From the NCBI RefSeq assembly GCF_963681195.1, contig NZ_OY808998.1, forward strand, positions 310,001-374,000: a stretch of DNA of 64,000 bases, given 5' to 3'. This DNA comes from Vibrio sp. 16. GTDB taxonomy: Bacteria > Pseudomonadota > Gammaproteobacteria > Enterobacterales > Vibrionaceae. The position numbers and the translations under genes were made by a program. Shown one piece after another: positions 8,163 through 17,130 of the stretch; positions within the stretch are counted from its first letter, which is position 1, and every line of letters starts with the position of its first letter. Under the pieces are notes generated by a model. The model was not told where the DNA came from. It saw only the letters and a program-made list of their open reading frames with translations, and searched no databases.

Positions 8163-8933
8163 TCACACATTGCTTAAACCTTTATGCTCTTTTCTAAGAC
8201 CGTTAACCATTAAATCAAGAACCTCGGGTATTTCAGTGACCTCAATATAAGGCGAAATATAGGTTGTCGAGCTACTGCCCAACGCAAACTTAGATACTTT
8301 TTCAGAAAAACGTATAGGGTTATAAAAAATCTCAAAGTAAAACCCTAAAAATATCATGCTGATGGAGCTATAAAATTGCCCTCTAACTTCATATTTCCTA
8401 GGGAATGGTGAAACAACAAAATTTCTGAGATGACTTTCGTCAAAACCCCCATCTGTTGTATCAATCAATCTCTGTACAATGACAGTACATGAATTCTTTG
8501 AAACATTATCCTGCCTAACCAAACTAGATCGAATTAGCTCTAAAAAACGTGGGGCAACTTGAATTGTTTTATAGTTTTCATGTTCTGAAACAGCACCCCG
8601 CCAGAAAATAGACAACACGAAGCTTTTAAATTTTTGAGAGTCGATATCGGAAAAATGGACGCCGTCCTCATGTCGAATAGCTTTTCCAACCTTTCCTCTT
8701 AATAAGTTCAAACCATATTGATCATAGGTAATGTTTAACTTTACCTCACATCCACTACACAACTGGTCAGTAGCCCAACTGTCCTGCGACTTTCTATTGG
8801 GGATTAACTCACCAGAAGAAAGTTCGATAGCCTGACCATTCCCTTGTTTAAACAAAGATCTAAATACTGAATCAGGTATTGCATGTGAATTACATAACTC
8901 AGACTTACAAAGGCACAGCTGACACTTTTTCAA
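8163..8933 (-). CDS. Zinc-finger (HNH-like) protein of unknown function
   Basis: 256 residues from a TTG start at 8933 with a strong GGAGG. The N-terminus reads CQLCLCKSEL then NSHAIPDSVFR, and residues about 58-75 have LCSGCEVKLNITYDQYG: paired cysteines round an SHxIP motif, as in a family of bacterial proteins resembling HNH zinc domains. The remaining 180 residues are unassigned. Nuclease activity is only a possibility. Confidence 0.55.
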   Translation of the reverse strand: MKKCQLCLCKSELCNSHAIPDSVFRSLFKQGNGQAIELSSGELIPNRKSQDSWATDQLCSGCEVKLNITYDQYGLNLLRGKVGKAIRHEDGVHFSDIDSQKFKSFVLSIFWRGAVSEHENYKTIQVAPRFLELIRSSLVRQDNVSKNSCTVIVQRLIDTTDGGFDESHLRNFVVSPFPRKYEVRGQFYSSISMIFLGFYFEIFYNPIRFSEKVSKFALGSSSTTYISPYIEVTEIPEVLDLMVNGLRKEHKGLSNV

Positions 8934-8952
8934 TGAATACCTCCTGAGTGCT

Positions 8953-9072
8953 AACGCCGCGTTAAGTGGTGAACAACGCGACCACCTAACCTAAGCTATT
9001 GTGCCGTAAACACTAAAGCTGATTCAAACCAAAAATGCCAAGCGTTGTGAATCCGTCTTAAACGCTTTGTTA
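8953..9072 (-). repeat. attC site (GCG type, 120 bp)
   Basis: Left end TAACGCCGCGTTAAGTGG; serves the GIY-YIG gene at 9080. Confidence 0.95.
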
Positions 9073-9079
9073 GGGCACT

Positions 9080-9571
9080 TCACGCGTGTTTGTTCCACTC
9101 TAGTTTTTCTTTATTTCTAGCAATAAGCTCTTCTTCGACAAAAGCACGCATAGTGTCACGCTCAAGAAACAGAAACCTAAGACCAATTTTGTGCCCCTTA
9201 GCCACTGATTCTTTAACCTGAGCTAACTTTGAGCCTGTGGCTCCGTTCTTATTTATTAAGTGGGATGTTATACGTTGACGTATTTCTAAAGCTTTGCGCT
9301 GACCAATATAAACCGGACTCCAATCACCACCGGTAGGCTGAATAAAGATCGCATAAATATTCGCCTTATTACGCAATTTAGACAATATACGCTTCTCGTT
9401 CATAGATTTTATTTCATGAACTTTATCAGTCCACAATGATTCGTTCAGCGGCTCACTTCTTAGTTCTCCCGGGTACAAGAATTCCAATGGCGCTACATCA
9501 AGCAATTTGTTCTCGCACTCAGACAAAAAGTCTTCCACGCCATCTATCTTTATACCCATTTGACTTATCAT
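9080..9571 (-). CDS. GIY-YIG-like nuclease domain protein
   Basis: 163 residues. After an N-terminal leader of about 65 residues comes NIYAIFIQPTG ... PVYIGQRKALEIRQRITSH, matching the paired GIY and YIG strands and the conserved arginine of that nuclease fold, and later FVEEELIARN and WNKHA supply the glutamate and asparagine usual near the end. GIY-YIG domains cut DNA in homing, repair and restriction enzymes. Here the protein is short and stands alone in its cassette, so the biological target is unknown. Confidence 0.65.
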   Translation of the reverse strand: MISQMGIKIDGVEDFLSECENKLLDVAPLEFLYPGELRSEPLNESLWTDKVHEIKSMNEKRILSKLRNKANIYAIFIQPTGGDWSPVYIGQRKALEIRQRITSHLINKNGATGSKLAQVKESVAKGHKIGLRFLFLERDTMRAFVEEELIARNKEKLEWNKHA

Positions 9572-9589
9572 GTACTACCTCTTGTGCCC

Positions 9590-9711
9590 TAACGCCGCGT
9601 TAAGTGGTGAACAACGCCAACCACCAAACCTAAACCATTGCATCTTAAACACTTAACCTGACTTGAACTGAAATCACCAAGCGTTGTGAATCCGCCTTGA
9701 ACGCCTTGTTA
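9590..9711 (-). repeat. attC site (GCG type, 122 bp)
   Basis: Left end TAACGCCGCGTTAAGTGG; the last bases overlap the stop of the gene at 9709. Confidence 0.95.
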
Positions 9712-10032
9712 GTTGCAAGTCCCCAACTCGTGCGTAAGACTAAAACCTGCATCACTTACTACTTTTGAAACCAATGAAACGAATTTTTCAGCTTCGCGGT
9801 TTGGCTGATACTTTGAAACAATCCTAATTTCAAAAAGCTTGCCCTTTGCTATTGGGTATTGTTCAAGTATTTCTCCAGATTCAATAAATGATAAATATAG
9901 ATTTAGTTTATCTTGTAGCAGCAATAGCTTTTCATTTTGATCATCCCACTCTAAATGATCGGATATAACCAAAATTACTTTTTCATTGTCATGTGCAATA
10001 ACATCTACTTTATCAAGCTGCTCAATTGTCAT
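9709..10032 (-). CDS. DUF6572-like protein
   Basis: 107 residues. The opening MTIEQLDKVDVIAHDNEK then VILVISDHLEWDD is what I associate with the DUF6572 family, small soluble proteins of unknown role; the later part (LFEIRIVSKYQ, NREAEKFVSLVSKVV) suggests an alpha/beta fold. No catalytic motif is visible. Stop codon lies in the attC. Confidence 0.65.
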   Translation of the reverse strand: MTIEQLDKVDVIAHDNEKVILVISDHLEWDDQNEKLLLLQDKLNLYLSFIESGEILEQYPIAKGKLFEIRIVSKYQPNREAEKFVSLVSKVVSDAGFSLTHELGTCN

Positions 10033-10049
10033 ATTTTGTCCTTTGCAAC

Positions 10050-10170
10050 TAACGCCGCGTTAAGTAGTGAGCAACGCCACCACCCTGCCTAAACCATTGT
10101 GCCGTAAACACTAAAGCTGAATCAAACCGAAAATGCCGAGCGTTGCGAATCTGTCTTAAACGCTTTGTTA
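10050..10170 (-). repeat. attC site (GCG type, 121 bp)
   Basis: Left end TAACGCCGCGTTAAGTAG; serves the VOC gene at 10173. Confidence 0.95.
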
Positions 10171-10172
10171 AG

Positions 10173-10538
10173 CTACTTGTTCTCGGCTATGCGCCACAAC
10201 ACACCGCTAGGGTCTGTGATGCAAAACTCTAGCATTCCCCACGGCTGTTCAACCAATTCTGTCACCTTGGAACCAAACTCTTCCTCTAAATTGAGTTTCA
10301 GCACATGCTCATACCAACTTTGGGCATCTTCGACTAAAAGGTGCATCATGAAATTATCACTATGAGCCGGTTCATAAAAGTCTTGGAGCAAAAACGGACA
10401 AGAGCCAAATTTGAAGTACGCGATTCCATCAAATTCTGATGCGAGTTCGAAGCCAATACTCTGATAAAAGCGCTTCGAAAGTTCAAAGTCTTTGGCGGGC
10501 ACAAACGATTTTATTTCTACTGTATTCAGATTTTCCAT
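10173..10538 (-). CDS. VOC (glyoxalase-fold) family protein
   Basis: 121 residues from ATG 10538 (MENLNTVEIKSFVPAKDF); a TTG four codons upstream is possible. Pattern of a single VOC module: FELSKRFYQSIGFELASEF at the N-terminal half and WGMLEFCITDPSGVLWRI at the end, the region that usually holds the metal glutamate. Members include glyoxalases, antibiotic-binding and antibiotic-modifying proteins; the specificity here is not predictable. Confidence 0.85.
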   Translation of the reverse strand: MENLNTVEIKSFVPAKDFELSKRFYQSIGFELASEFDGIAYFKFGSCPFLLQDFYEPAHSDNFMMHLLVEDAQSWYEHVLKLNLEEEFGSKVTELVEQPWGMLEFCITDPSGVLWRIAENK

Positions 10539-10572
10539 TTCTAGTACCAATTCCTTTCGACTGTTTGTAGCT

Positions 10573-10694
10573 TAACGCCGCGTTAAGTGGTGAACAACGC
10601 CAACCACCATGCCTAAACCATTGTACCTTAAACACTAAATTCTACTTGAACTGAAATCGCCAAGCGTTGTGAATCCGTCTTAAACGCCTTGTTA
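10573..10694 (-). repeat. attC site (GCG type, 122 bp)
   Basis: Left end TAACGCCGCGTTAAGTGG; attached to the gene-poor cassette at 10695-11123. Confidence 0.95.
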
Positions 10695-11123
10695 GGCGAA
10701 GTTTTCCACCAGTGTTTAAGTTGTTTTGAAAGCAGATTACCCGAAACCAAATAAGCAACCAAACACCCACTGACTTTTTGAGATTCAAGAACCACAATAT
10801 CACTATATTTCAGCCAAGATTCCAACGACCACGAAATACAGACTTTCAGCGATCAAGTTGCTTTTGAGAAAGCGAAACGTAAAGCTGCAAATTTAAAACG
10901 AGAACGAAAGCCGCGATTAACTTGCCCTTGCTACACTTTGGAACAATAAAATTCACCACCAACCAACGCTGAAAACCAATGAGGCAACCCACGAACATTG
11001 GCATGTTTTACGGTTGGAAAAGTTCAAGAATTTAAGCCGACAATGTTGAATTGCCAACTTAGAAAAACGAATATTCAAAGAGACCTAAGAAGATGAGAAC
11101 AAAGAACTTTTCTGCCCGTCGCC
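10695..11123 (-). other. Gene-poor cassette, copy A of a 429-bp family
   Basis: 429 bp with no convincing protein gene. It is clearly homologous over its whole length to 15484-15913, 16031-16458 and 16581-17009, all within two bases of the same length. The only frame shared by three copies is a short minus-strand one, VLESQKVSGCLVAY..., that runs into the attC and ends in the attC-encoded tail NKAFKTDSQRLA. In this copy it could start at 10825. Conserved length and sequence outside that frame suggest a leader, promoter or RNA function. Confidence 0.6.
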
Positions 11124-11246
11124 TAACGCCCAATTAAGGGGTGAACAACGCTTCCCCCCCAACCTAAATCATTGTGCCATAAACACTAAATTTGAAGTAG
11201 AAGCAAAAATGCCAAGCGTTGTGAATCCCTCTTAAATTGTTTGTTA
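11124..11246 (-). repeat. attC site (CAA type, 123 bp)
   Basis: Left end TAACGCCCAATTAAGGGG; serves the gene at 11287. Confidence 0.95.
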
Positions 11247-11286
11247 TGTGCGTACTCTAAGCGACAGTTGAGACATATTTTGAGCT

Positions 11287-11625
11287 TTACTCCATATCAA
11301 CTGGTTCCGGATGCACTGGCATTTTTACGGGTACTTTAAAGTTGAGAACTGCCGAGTGACCCGATGAGTTAGAACTGTTCCCTTTGACATTGCCATTGAT
11401 TACTGCAGCAACAACATTTAACTTAGCTTCACTACCAGCGTTTTCAACAACATTAACTGAAACTTCAAAATCAATAGATTGAAAGCTAGTTAACCCTGTT
11501 TCAATGACTGACAGGTTTTCATTTGTATGAGAAACAATTTCACCAAACTCAACTTCAGTTTGAGCATCGTGAACACCACCCATAATGTCTTTCAGTGTTT
11601 CGCTAATAAATGTTCTGAGTTCCAT
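11287..11625 (-). CDS. Cassette protein of unknown function
   Basis: 112 residues from ATG 11625 (MELRTFISETLKDIMGG), with GAGGAA directly upstream; the frame to 11676 is attC read-through. An N-terminal helix is followed by a beta-rich middle (SIDFEVSVNVVENAG) and a final strand HSAVLNFKVPVKMP. This short helix-plus-strands layout recurs in small bacterial proteins found next to enzymes of defence or proteolysis, but I cannot name the family with confidence. Confidence 0.65.
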   Translation of the reverse strand: MELRTFISETLKDIMGGVHDAQTEVEFGEIVSHTNENLSVIETGLTSFQSIDFEVSVNVVENAGSEAKLNVVAAVINGNVKGNSSNSSGHSAVLNFKVPVKMPVHPEPVDME

Positions 11626-11641
11626 ATTTCCTCCAAGCACA

Positions 11642-11763
11642 TAACGCCGCGTTAAGTGGTGAGCAACGCAGACCACTAAACCTAAATCATTGTGCCGTAA
11701 ACACTAAAGCTGAATCAAACCGAAAATGCCAAGCGTTGGGAATCCGTCTTAAACGCTTTGTTA
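11642..11763 (-). repeat. attC site (GCG type, 122 bp)
   Basis: Left end TAACGCCGCGTTAAGTGG; serves the small membrane protein at 11839. Confidence 0.95.
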
Positions 11764-11838
11764 TACGAATTTTCCCGATTGGATCAATGGATTAAATTAA
11801 AGTTTAGGAATCTGGCTATTTCCTTTGAAGACAATGAT

Positions 11839-12126
11839 TTATCCCCAACCCAATGCATGCCCTTTTCTCACCATCAGCCATGTGAAAAGCATCGATACCA
11901 GCAAAGTTGACACAAAAGTAAATTTAACTCCCCCAACTAGCGCTGCCACCATAAGACCTGCTGCTGTAGCAATAACCCGCACTTCATACCCTGACATATT
12001 GCGAGATTTACAGGACACACAAGCCACAATGTAGGAAGCTATCATTGACACTCCAAAGATCAAAAACTCAATATGATTTGGCGTGTCCACATAATCTTTA
12101 AACAGATACCACATAATTATTGTCAC
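11839..12126 (-). CDS. Small integral membrane protein
   Basis: 95 residues with three hydrophobic stretches (about 20-37, 49-62, 66-85) and almost no soluble part. It starts MTIIMWYLF; the second methionine, four codons later, is an alternative start. No family recognised. About 75 bp of AT-rich sequence separates the stop from its attC. Confidence 0.65.
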   Translation of the reverse strand: MTIIMWYLFKDYVDTPNHIEFLIFGVSMIASYIVACVSCKSRNMSGYEVRVIATAAGLMVAALVGGVKFTFVSTLLVSMLFTWLMVRKGHALGWG

Positions 12127-12248
12127 CTATCTTTTAGCACCAAATGCTCTAGAACCTAAAAATATTTATCTTGGATTGAGGATCAGATACTTATTTGAGT
12201 GAGCATACTTGGAGCTCTGCCTGATACCTGCGTCGGCACGCATTCGTA

Positions 12249-12370
12249 TAACGCCACGTTAAGTAGTGAGCAACGCCACCACGAAACCTAACCATACCAC
12301 CATAAACACGAAACCCAACGATGAAATGAAAAATGCCATGCGTTGGGAATCTGTCTTAAACGTTTTGTTA
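12249..12370 (-). repeat. attC site (CACG variant, 122 bp)
   Basis: Left end TAACGCCACGTTAAGTAG; serves the gene at 12381. Confidence 0.94.
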
Positions 12371-12380
12371 TGTTGCTGAT

Positions 12381-12782
12381 TTACCACTCAATTTCAGCCG
12401 ATATTTTTGTACGAATAAGCTCTATTTGCTTTATATGACAGGAAGCGTTGTGCAATGATTTAAATATTGAAACTAAATATCCAACAATCTCTCCATTCCA
12501 TTGCTCATCATGCTGAAATACTACGCCTAAGTTTGCATCCAAATTTCTAATCACATCGGTACAATCACGAACCTGTTGCTCTGCTTTTAAGTAATAGAGC
12601 ATCTCGTCAATGGATACTATTGATGTATCTACCGACCACAAGTCTTTAGTGTTACCAACATCGCTTTTGAAGTAAATTAAGTATTGCTTTGCCCGCTCCA
12701 AGTCAGAGATAGCAAACTCAAAATGATGCACAAGACTTTTCTCATGCTTTTCAAAAGACTTTTTTCGTTTAGAAAATATCAT
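12381..12782 (-). CDS. Soluble helical protein of unknown function
   Basis: 133 residues from ATG 12782 (MIFSKRKKSFEKHEK); the frame to 12827 adds 15 residues without a better start signal. Predicted mostly alpha-helical, with a basic N-terminus and no membrane segment. No motif recognised. Confidence 0.6.
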   Translation of the reverse strand: MIFSKRKKSFEKHEKSLVHHFEFAISDLERAKQYLIYFKSDVGNTKDLWSVDTSIVSIDEMLYYLKAEQQVRDCTDVIRNLDANLGVVFQHDEQWNGEIVGYLVSIFKSLHNASCHIKQIELIRTKISAEIEW

Positions 12783-12880
12783 TGTTAATAACCTATAAAC
12801 TCGTTTATCAGAGACCAATATTATCACTGCAGTTTAAGGCAAGCATTGCATAAACTGTTACAGTCTTTGATTAGACTACA

Positions 12881-13000
12881 TAACGCCCTGTTAAGGTGTG
12901 AGCAACGCAATACCGATGCCGCCGCATACCACCTTAAACACCAAACCCTACGCACAGTGAAAATGCCACGCGTTGCGAATCACTCTTAAACAGTTTGTTA
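12881..13000 (-). repeat. attC site (CTG type, 120 bp)
   Basis: Left end TAACGCCCTGTTAAGGTG; serves the membrane protein at 13004. Confidence 0.95.
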
Positions 13001-13003
13001 TTG

Positions 13004-13411
13004 CTATTTTTCTTTCGGGTAAGCAATTAGACCGATAATGTAGGCTACTCCAGTAATAAAAAGCATCGACCAATCTTGCATAAAAATAGCTAACGATAGG
13101 TTTAAAGAACCAAAGTTAAAGAGAACTCCTGCAAAATCATTTAATGCTATATCCATAAATAATGTACCCTTTTCTTTATCTTCTTTGCTTCGACTTTTGT
13201 GTGAAGCAAATGCATAGATTGAAAATAGGAACAAGCCGGACAAAACCTGATATGTTAAAATCCGATAGTCGGCTAACTGTATAAGTTCCTTACTAGGAAC
13301 AACCTCATTTAGCTTTAAATCGTTGTCGTATATATATATGCCTACAAATATTAGTATGAATATCAGCCAAAACATTATGTTAGATGCCAACTTTAGAAAT
13401 GCTAATTTCAC
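13004..13411 (-). CDS. Four-TM membrane protein of unknown function
   Basis: 135 residues, start GTG at 13411 with GAGG upstream. Hydrophobic segments near residues 8-28, 50-67, 88-107 and 112-130, with a positively charged loop SHKSRSKEDKEKG between the second and third. No recognised family. Confidence 0.65.
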   Translation of the reverse strand: MKLAFLKLASNIMFWLIFILIFVGIYIYDNDLKLNEVVPSKELIQLADYRILTYQVLSGLFLFSIYAFASHKSRSKEDKEKGTLFMDIALNDFAGVLFNFGSLNLSLAIFMQDWSMLFITGVAYIIGLIAYPKEK

Positions 13412-13437
13412 TTTTACCTCGATTATTTAAATAGCTA

Positions 13438-13557
13438 TAACGCCCAATTAAGGTGTGAAGCACGCGACCACTATACTCAATTTGACCACCGTAAACACTG
13501 AACTTAACTCAAACCAAAAATGCCAAGCGTGCTGAATCACTCTTAAATTGTTTGTTA
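13438..13557 (-). repeat. attC site (CAA type, 120 bp)
   Basis: Left end TAACGCCCAATTAAGGTG; terminal TTA serves as stop of the gene at 13555. Confidence 0.95.
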
Positions 13558-14217
13558 GCTCTCATTTGCACCGAGTTTTTTAGTCAACCATGTATATGTT
13601 GTCATTGGTTCTTCAAAACACGGTTTTGTCACTTTTTCTAGGTTACTTTGAATGACTTCTAGCTTAGTTCGAATGGTATCGTCCTCTGCAAATGAGTCCC
13701 AGAATATACCTTCATGGATTCTCATTTGTTCTAGATGCCTTTGAAACTCTTCATCGTTCATAGGGACACGACCTTGGCGTTGCCAATAGTGCGTTGCTAG
13801 TTGTCTCGATGAAGCAAAGATACTGTTGAGTACTTTGTTAGTTTCAGTAAAAACATCTTCACTCTCTGCACCAAATGAAGCCATAAACCTATATTTCATC
13901 GTTTGAAATTTAGTAAAAACTTCTTTTCTAGACTCATAGCGCTCAAAGACAATATACCCACGATCTAATAACTCTGATTCTTCTTTGCTTTCCACTTCAC
14001 CTTTGACACGTGATGAGCCTTCGCTCGCTGAGGCAAACGGGCTACGGATTACTGCAATAGCATCTTTAACTTCGAAAAAACCAGCTAATACTTCTTCTGC
14101 TAGTTCAATTCTTCGCTTACCAATGAACTCTCGCTTCCAAGCGCCAACCCCAGAAATGATTGCCCAACAAGCGGATATAATCGCTATAGTTTTTGCTATT
14201 AATGTTAATGTTTCCAT
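13555..14217 (-). CDS. Membrane-anchored helical protein of unknown function
   Basis: 220 residues starting METLTLIAKTIAIISACWAI at an ATG behind GAGGAA. One N-terminal transmembrane helix (about 6-27) is followed by a long, charged and probably helical cytoplasmic part. No enzymatic motif. Similar single-anchor helical proteins are common in integron arrays; function unknown. Confidence 0.65.
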   Translation of the reverse strand: METLTLIAKTIAIISACWAIISGVGAWKREFIGKRRIELAEEVLAGFFEVKDAIAVIRSPFASASEGSSRVKGEVESKEESELLDRGYIVFERYESRKEVFTKFQTMKYRFMASFGAESEDVFTETNKVLNSIFASSRQLATHYWQRQGRVPMNDEEFQRHLEQMRIHEGIFWDSFAEDDTIRTKLEVIQSNLEKVTKPCFEEPMTTYTWLTKKLGANES

Positions 14218-14234
14218 AATTCCTCGCTGAGAGC

Positions 14235-14354
14235 TAACGCCCTGTTAAGGTGTGAGCAACGCAATACCGAAGTTCCCGCATACCACCTTAAACACTAAAC
14301 ACAACGCATAGTGAAAATGCCACGCGTTGCGAATCACTCTTAAACAGTTTGTTA
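14235..14354 (-). repeat. attC site (CTG type, 120 bp)
   Basis: Left end TAACGCCCTGTTAAGGTG; last bases overlap the stop of the gene at 14352. Confidence 0.95.
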
Positions 14355-14909
14355 AGCTTCGGGCTGAGGGGTCCACATAAATACATTTTCATGCACAAAA
14401 GACTTTAGTATACCAAGTGACTTTAGTGCATCCGACTTAGCAAGGTCTTCAGCAGATTCAAATCGACCATCGATCATTTTCTTAGCCAATGAGCCATTTT
14501 TTAACCCCGCTTTCGCATGAACATAAGGGTTGCGGATTTTCCGCAACACTTCCAATTGTTCAAAAAGAGCTTCACTTATAATTTCAGCTCCCTTTGCAGA
14601 TTCAAGGATTTTCTTAAACGACGATTCCGCTATTGCATTCTGTCCTCTCATGATGAACTCACCGGACAATGAGTGCTCAATAAAAGCTTGGCACAAGAGT
14701 ACAACTGCCATGTAATTACCGTTAACGTAACTATTAGCTAATTCATGAAAAGCTAAGCTAGACTGTAAACCACCAGTAAAAAGCATATCTCCCTGTGGCG
14801 AAAATAATTCATTTAGCTCTACAAATCTAACAATACGCTCTGGTCTAGTTTGCTCTTCATCTTCGACAAAGCCAGCGATACCCTGTCGTTTTATTTCTTC
14901 GTAGTCCAT
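14352..14909 (-). CDS. Helical cassette protein of unknown function
   Basis: 185 residues from ATG 14909 (MDYEEIKRQGIAGFVEDE), with GAGGACA upstream. The much longer frame to 15077 crosses the whole neighbouring attC and must be artefactual in its first 56 codons. EVLRKIRNPYVHAKAG (R-N-x2-V-H) resembles the RxxxH-type motif of HEPN/Cthe_2314-like or DUF4145-like helical domains. This is a resemblance only. Confidence 0.65.
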   Translation of the reverse strand: MDYEEIKRQGIAGFVEDEEQTRPERIVRFVELNELFSPQGDMLFTGGLQSSLAFHELANSYVNGNYMAVVLLCQAFIEHSLSGEFIMRGQNAIAESSFKKILESAKGAEIISEALFEQLEVLRKIRNPYVHAKAGLKNGSLAKKMIDGRFESAEDLAKSDALKSLGILKSFVHENVFMWTPQPEA

Positions 14910-14927
14910 ATTGTCCTCATTGAAGCT

Positions 14928-15049
14928 TAACGCCGCGTTAAGTGGTGAACAACGCCAACCACAACGCTTAAACCATTGTACCTTAAACACTAAATTCAAC
15001 TTAAACTGAAATCGCCAAGCGTTGTGAGTCCGCCTTAAACGCCTTGTTA
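14928..15049 (-). repeat. attC site (GCG type, 122 bp)
   Basis: Left end TAACGCCGCGTTAAGTGG; serves the CMD-family gene at 15055. Confidence 0.95.
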
Positions 15050-15054
15050 GAACG

Positions 15055-15342
15055 TTACTCAAAGCTATCGAGATCAATATTGTATTTATTTAGGACTTCT
15101 TGCATTTGGAGTTTCTTTTGCCCTGCAGCTACCGCCATAACTTTTGCGGTAACATCTGAAATTTCACCTTTTGAAATACCGGCTTTTTTTGCTTCTAACA
15201 AATAATACCGAGTGCATGGTAAACAATTCATCGCCATAGCTGCGGACAAACCAACTAATAATTCAGTTCTCGTATCCAAATACTCGTTTTCATGAGTTGA
15301 GTGATAAAACTCTTCGTACCCTTTTTGGTGCTTCCCTAGCAT
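15055..15342 (-). CDS. Carboxymuconolactone decarboxylase / AhpD-like protein
   Basis: 95 residues from ATG 15342; an ATG two codons upstream sits too close to AAGGA. The helix MNCLPCTRYYLLEAKKAG carries the CxxC (followed some residues later by KxG) used by AhpD-like peroxidase partners. TELLVGLSAAMAM before it and VMAVAAGQKKL after complete the CMD fold. Probable thiol-disulphide or peroxide-reducing role, trimer-forming in the family. Confidence 0.8.
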   Translation of the reverse strand: MLGKHQKGYEEFYHSTHENEYLDTRTELLVGLSAAMAMNCLPCTRYYLLEAKKAGISKGEISDVTAKVMAVAAGQKKLQMQEVLNKYNIDLDSFE

Positions 15343-15361
15343 AAACATTCCTTATAAGTTC

Positions 15362-15483
15362 TAACGCCGCGTTAAGTGGTGAACAACGCCAACCACCAAA
15401 CTTAAACCATTGAACCTTAAACACTTAAGCTGACTTGAACTAAAATCGCCAAGCGTTGTGAATCCGCCTTAAACGCCTTGTTA
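15362..15483 (-). repeat. attC site (GCG type, 122 bp)
   Basis: Left end TAACGCCGCGTTAAGTGG; attached to gene-poor cassette B. Confidence 0.95.
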
Positions 15484-15913
15484 GGCGAAGTTTCCCACCA
15501 GTCTTTAAGTTGGTTTGAAAGCAGATTACCCGAAACAAAATAAGCAACCAAACACCCACTGACTTTTTGTGATTCAAGAACCATAAAAGCCACTATGTTT
15601 CAGCCGAAATTTCGACAACCACGAGATACAGACTTTCAGCGATCAAGTTGCTTTTGAGGAAGCGAAACTCAAAGCTGCAAACTAACAGCGAAATTGAAAG
15701 CCTAAATTAACTTGCCCTTTCCACACTTTGAGTCAGTGAAACTCACAACCAACCGACTATGAAAACCAATGAGGCAACCCGCAAACCTTAACATGTTTTA
15801 CGGCCAGAGAGATTCAAGAATTTGAACCGACAATCTTGAATTGCCGACTTAGAAAAACGAATGCTCAAAGAGACCTAAGAAAATGAGAACAAAGAACTTT
15901 CCTGCCAGTCGCC
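15484..15913 (-). other. Gene-poor cassette, copy B of the 429-bp family
   Basis: Homologous throughout to 10695-11123. The shared short minus-strand frame starts at an ATG near 15585 and reads MVLESQKVSGCLVAYFVS, ending inside the attC. The 300 bp on its 5' side have no open frame but are equally conserved, for example around GGCATGTTTTACGG-like and TTTCAGCGATCAAGTTGC blocks. Confidence 0.6.
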
Positions 15914-16030
15914 TAACGCCCAATTAAGTTGTGAGCAACGCTGCCACATGACCTAAACACTGCACCGTAATCACCAACCAATTGAAACCGAAAGCGCCGA
16001 GCGTTGCGAATCAGCTTGAATTGTTTGTTA
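15914..16030 (-). repeat. attC site (CAA type, 117 bp)
   Basis: Left end TAACGCCCAATTAAGTTG; slightly short; attached to gene-poor cassette C. Confidence 0.94.
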
Positions 16031-16458
16031 GGCAAATTTCTCGTTTACTCACTAACTTGGTTTAAAAAAGAATACCTTAAACACGATAAGCAACCAATCA
16101 CCCACTGACTTTTTGTGATTCAAGAACTACTAAAGCCACTATGTTACAGCCTCACTTTTTACGTTCACGAAATACAGCCTTTCAGCGAGAAAGTAGTTTT
16201 TGAACCTGAGAAACTCAAAGCTGCGAACTGACAGCAATAACGAAAGCTTCGACTAACTTGCCCTTTCCACACTTTAAGCCAGTGAAACTCACCACCGACC
16301 GACACAAAAACACAATCAGGCAACCCACGAAACTTGGCATGTTTTACGGTTGAAGAGATTCAAGAATGTGAGCCGACAATACGGAATTGCCGACTAAGGA
16401 AAACGAACTGTCAGAGGGAACAAGAAGATTAGAACAAAGAACTTTTCTGCCCTTTGCC
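16031..16458 (-). other. Gene-poor cassette, copy C of the 429-bp family
   Basis: The most diverged of the four adjacent copies. The short frame seen in the others is broken here: the codon after VLESQKVSG is TGA. The blocks outside that frame are kept (ACTTGCCCTTTCCACACTTT, GCATGTTTTACGGTTG), which argues that the DNA or an RNA, rather than the short peptide, is what is conserved. Confidence 0.6.
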
Positions 16459-16580
16459 TAACGCCGCGTTAAGTGGTGAACAACGCCAACCACCAAACCT
16501 AAACCATTGTACCTTAAACACTTAAGCTAACTTGAACTGAAATCGCCAAGCGTTGTGAATCCGTCTTAAACGCCTTGTTA
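16459..16580 (-). repeat. attC site (GCG type, 122 bp)
   Basis: Left end TAACGCCGCGTTAAGTGG; attached to gene-poor cassette D. Confidence 0.95.
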
Positions 16581-17009
16581 GGCGAAGTTTCCCACCAATG
16601 TTTAAGGTTGTTTGAAAGCAGATTACCCGAAACAAAATAAGCAACCAAACACCCACTGATTTTTTGTGATTCAAGAACCATATAAGCCACTATGTTTCAG
16701 CCGAAGTTTCGACAACCACAAAATACAGACTTTCAGCAATAAAGTTGCTTTTGAGGAGGCGAAACGGAAAGCTACAAACTTAAAGCGAGTACGAAAACCT
16801 CGATTAACTTGACCTTTCCACACTTTGAGCCAGTGAAATTCACAACCAACCGACTATGAAAACCAATGAGGCAACCCGCAAACCTTGGCATGTTTTACGG
16901 CCAGAGAGATTCAAGGGTTTGAGCCGACAATGTTGAATTGCCGACATAGAAAAACGAAAGCTCAAAGAGAACTAAGAAGATGAGAACAAAGAACTTCCTG
17001 CCCGTCGCC
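16581..17009 (-). other. Gene-poor cassette, copy D of the 429-bp family
   Basis: Closest to copy B at 15484-15913. A short frame from an ATG near 16682 reads MVLESQKISGCLVAYFVS and runs into the attC. B, C and D are consecutive cassettes, so the family has expanded locally, while copy A is 4.4 kb away. Confidence 0.6.
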
Positions 17010-17130
17010 TAACGCCGCGTTAAGTGGTGAGCAACGCTACCACCCTACCTAAACCATTGTGCTGTAAACACTAAATTCAAAGCAAACCGAAAATGCCAAG
17101 CGTTGAGAATCCGCCTTAAACGCTTTGTTA
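17010..17130 (-). repeat. attC site (GCG type, 121 bp)
   Basis: Left end TAACGCCGCGTTAAGTGG; last bases overlap the stop of the GNAT gene at 17128. Confidence 0.95.

Noticed and set aside
10628-10825. 65-codon open frame as an independent gene
   Set aside because: Its last third is attC sequence, and a homologous cassette (16031-16458) has a stop near the start of the frame. Kept only as a note in the gene-poor cassette.
14910-15077. N-terminal extension of the gene at 14352
   Set aside because: The first 56 codons are attC sequence; a well-spaced ATG with a ribosome-binding site lies at 14909.
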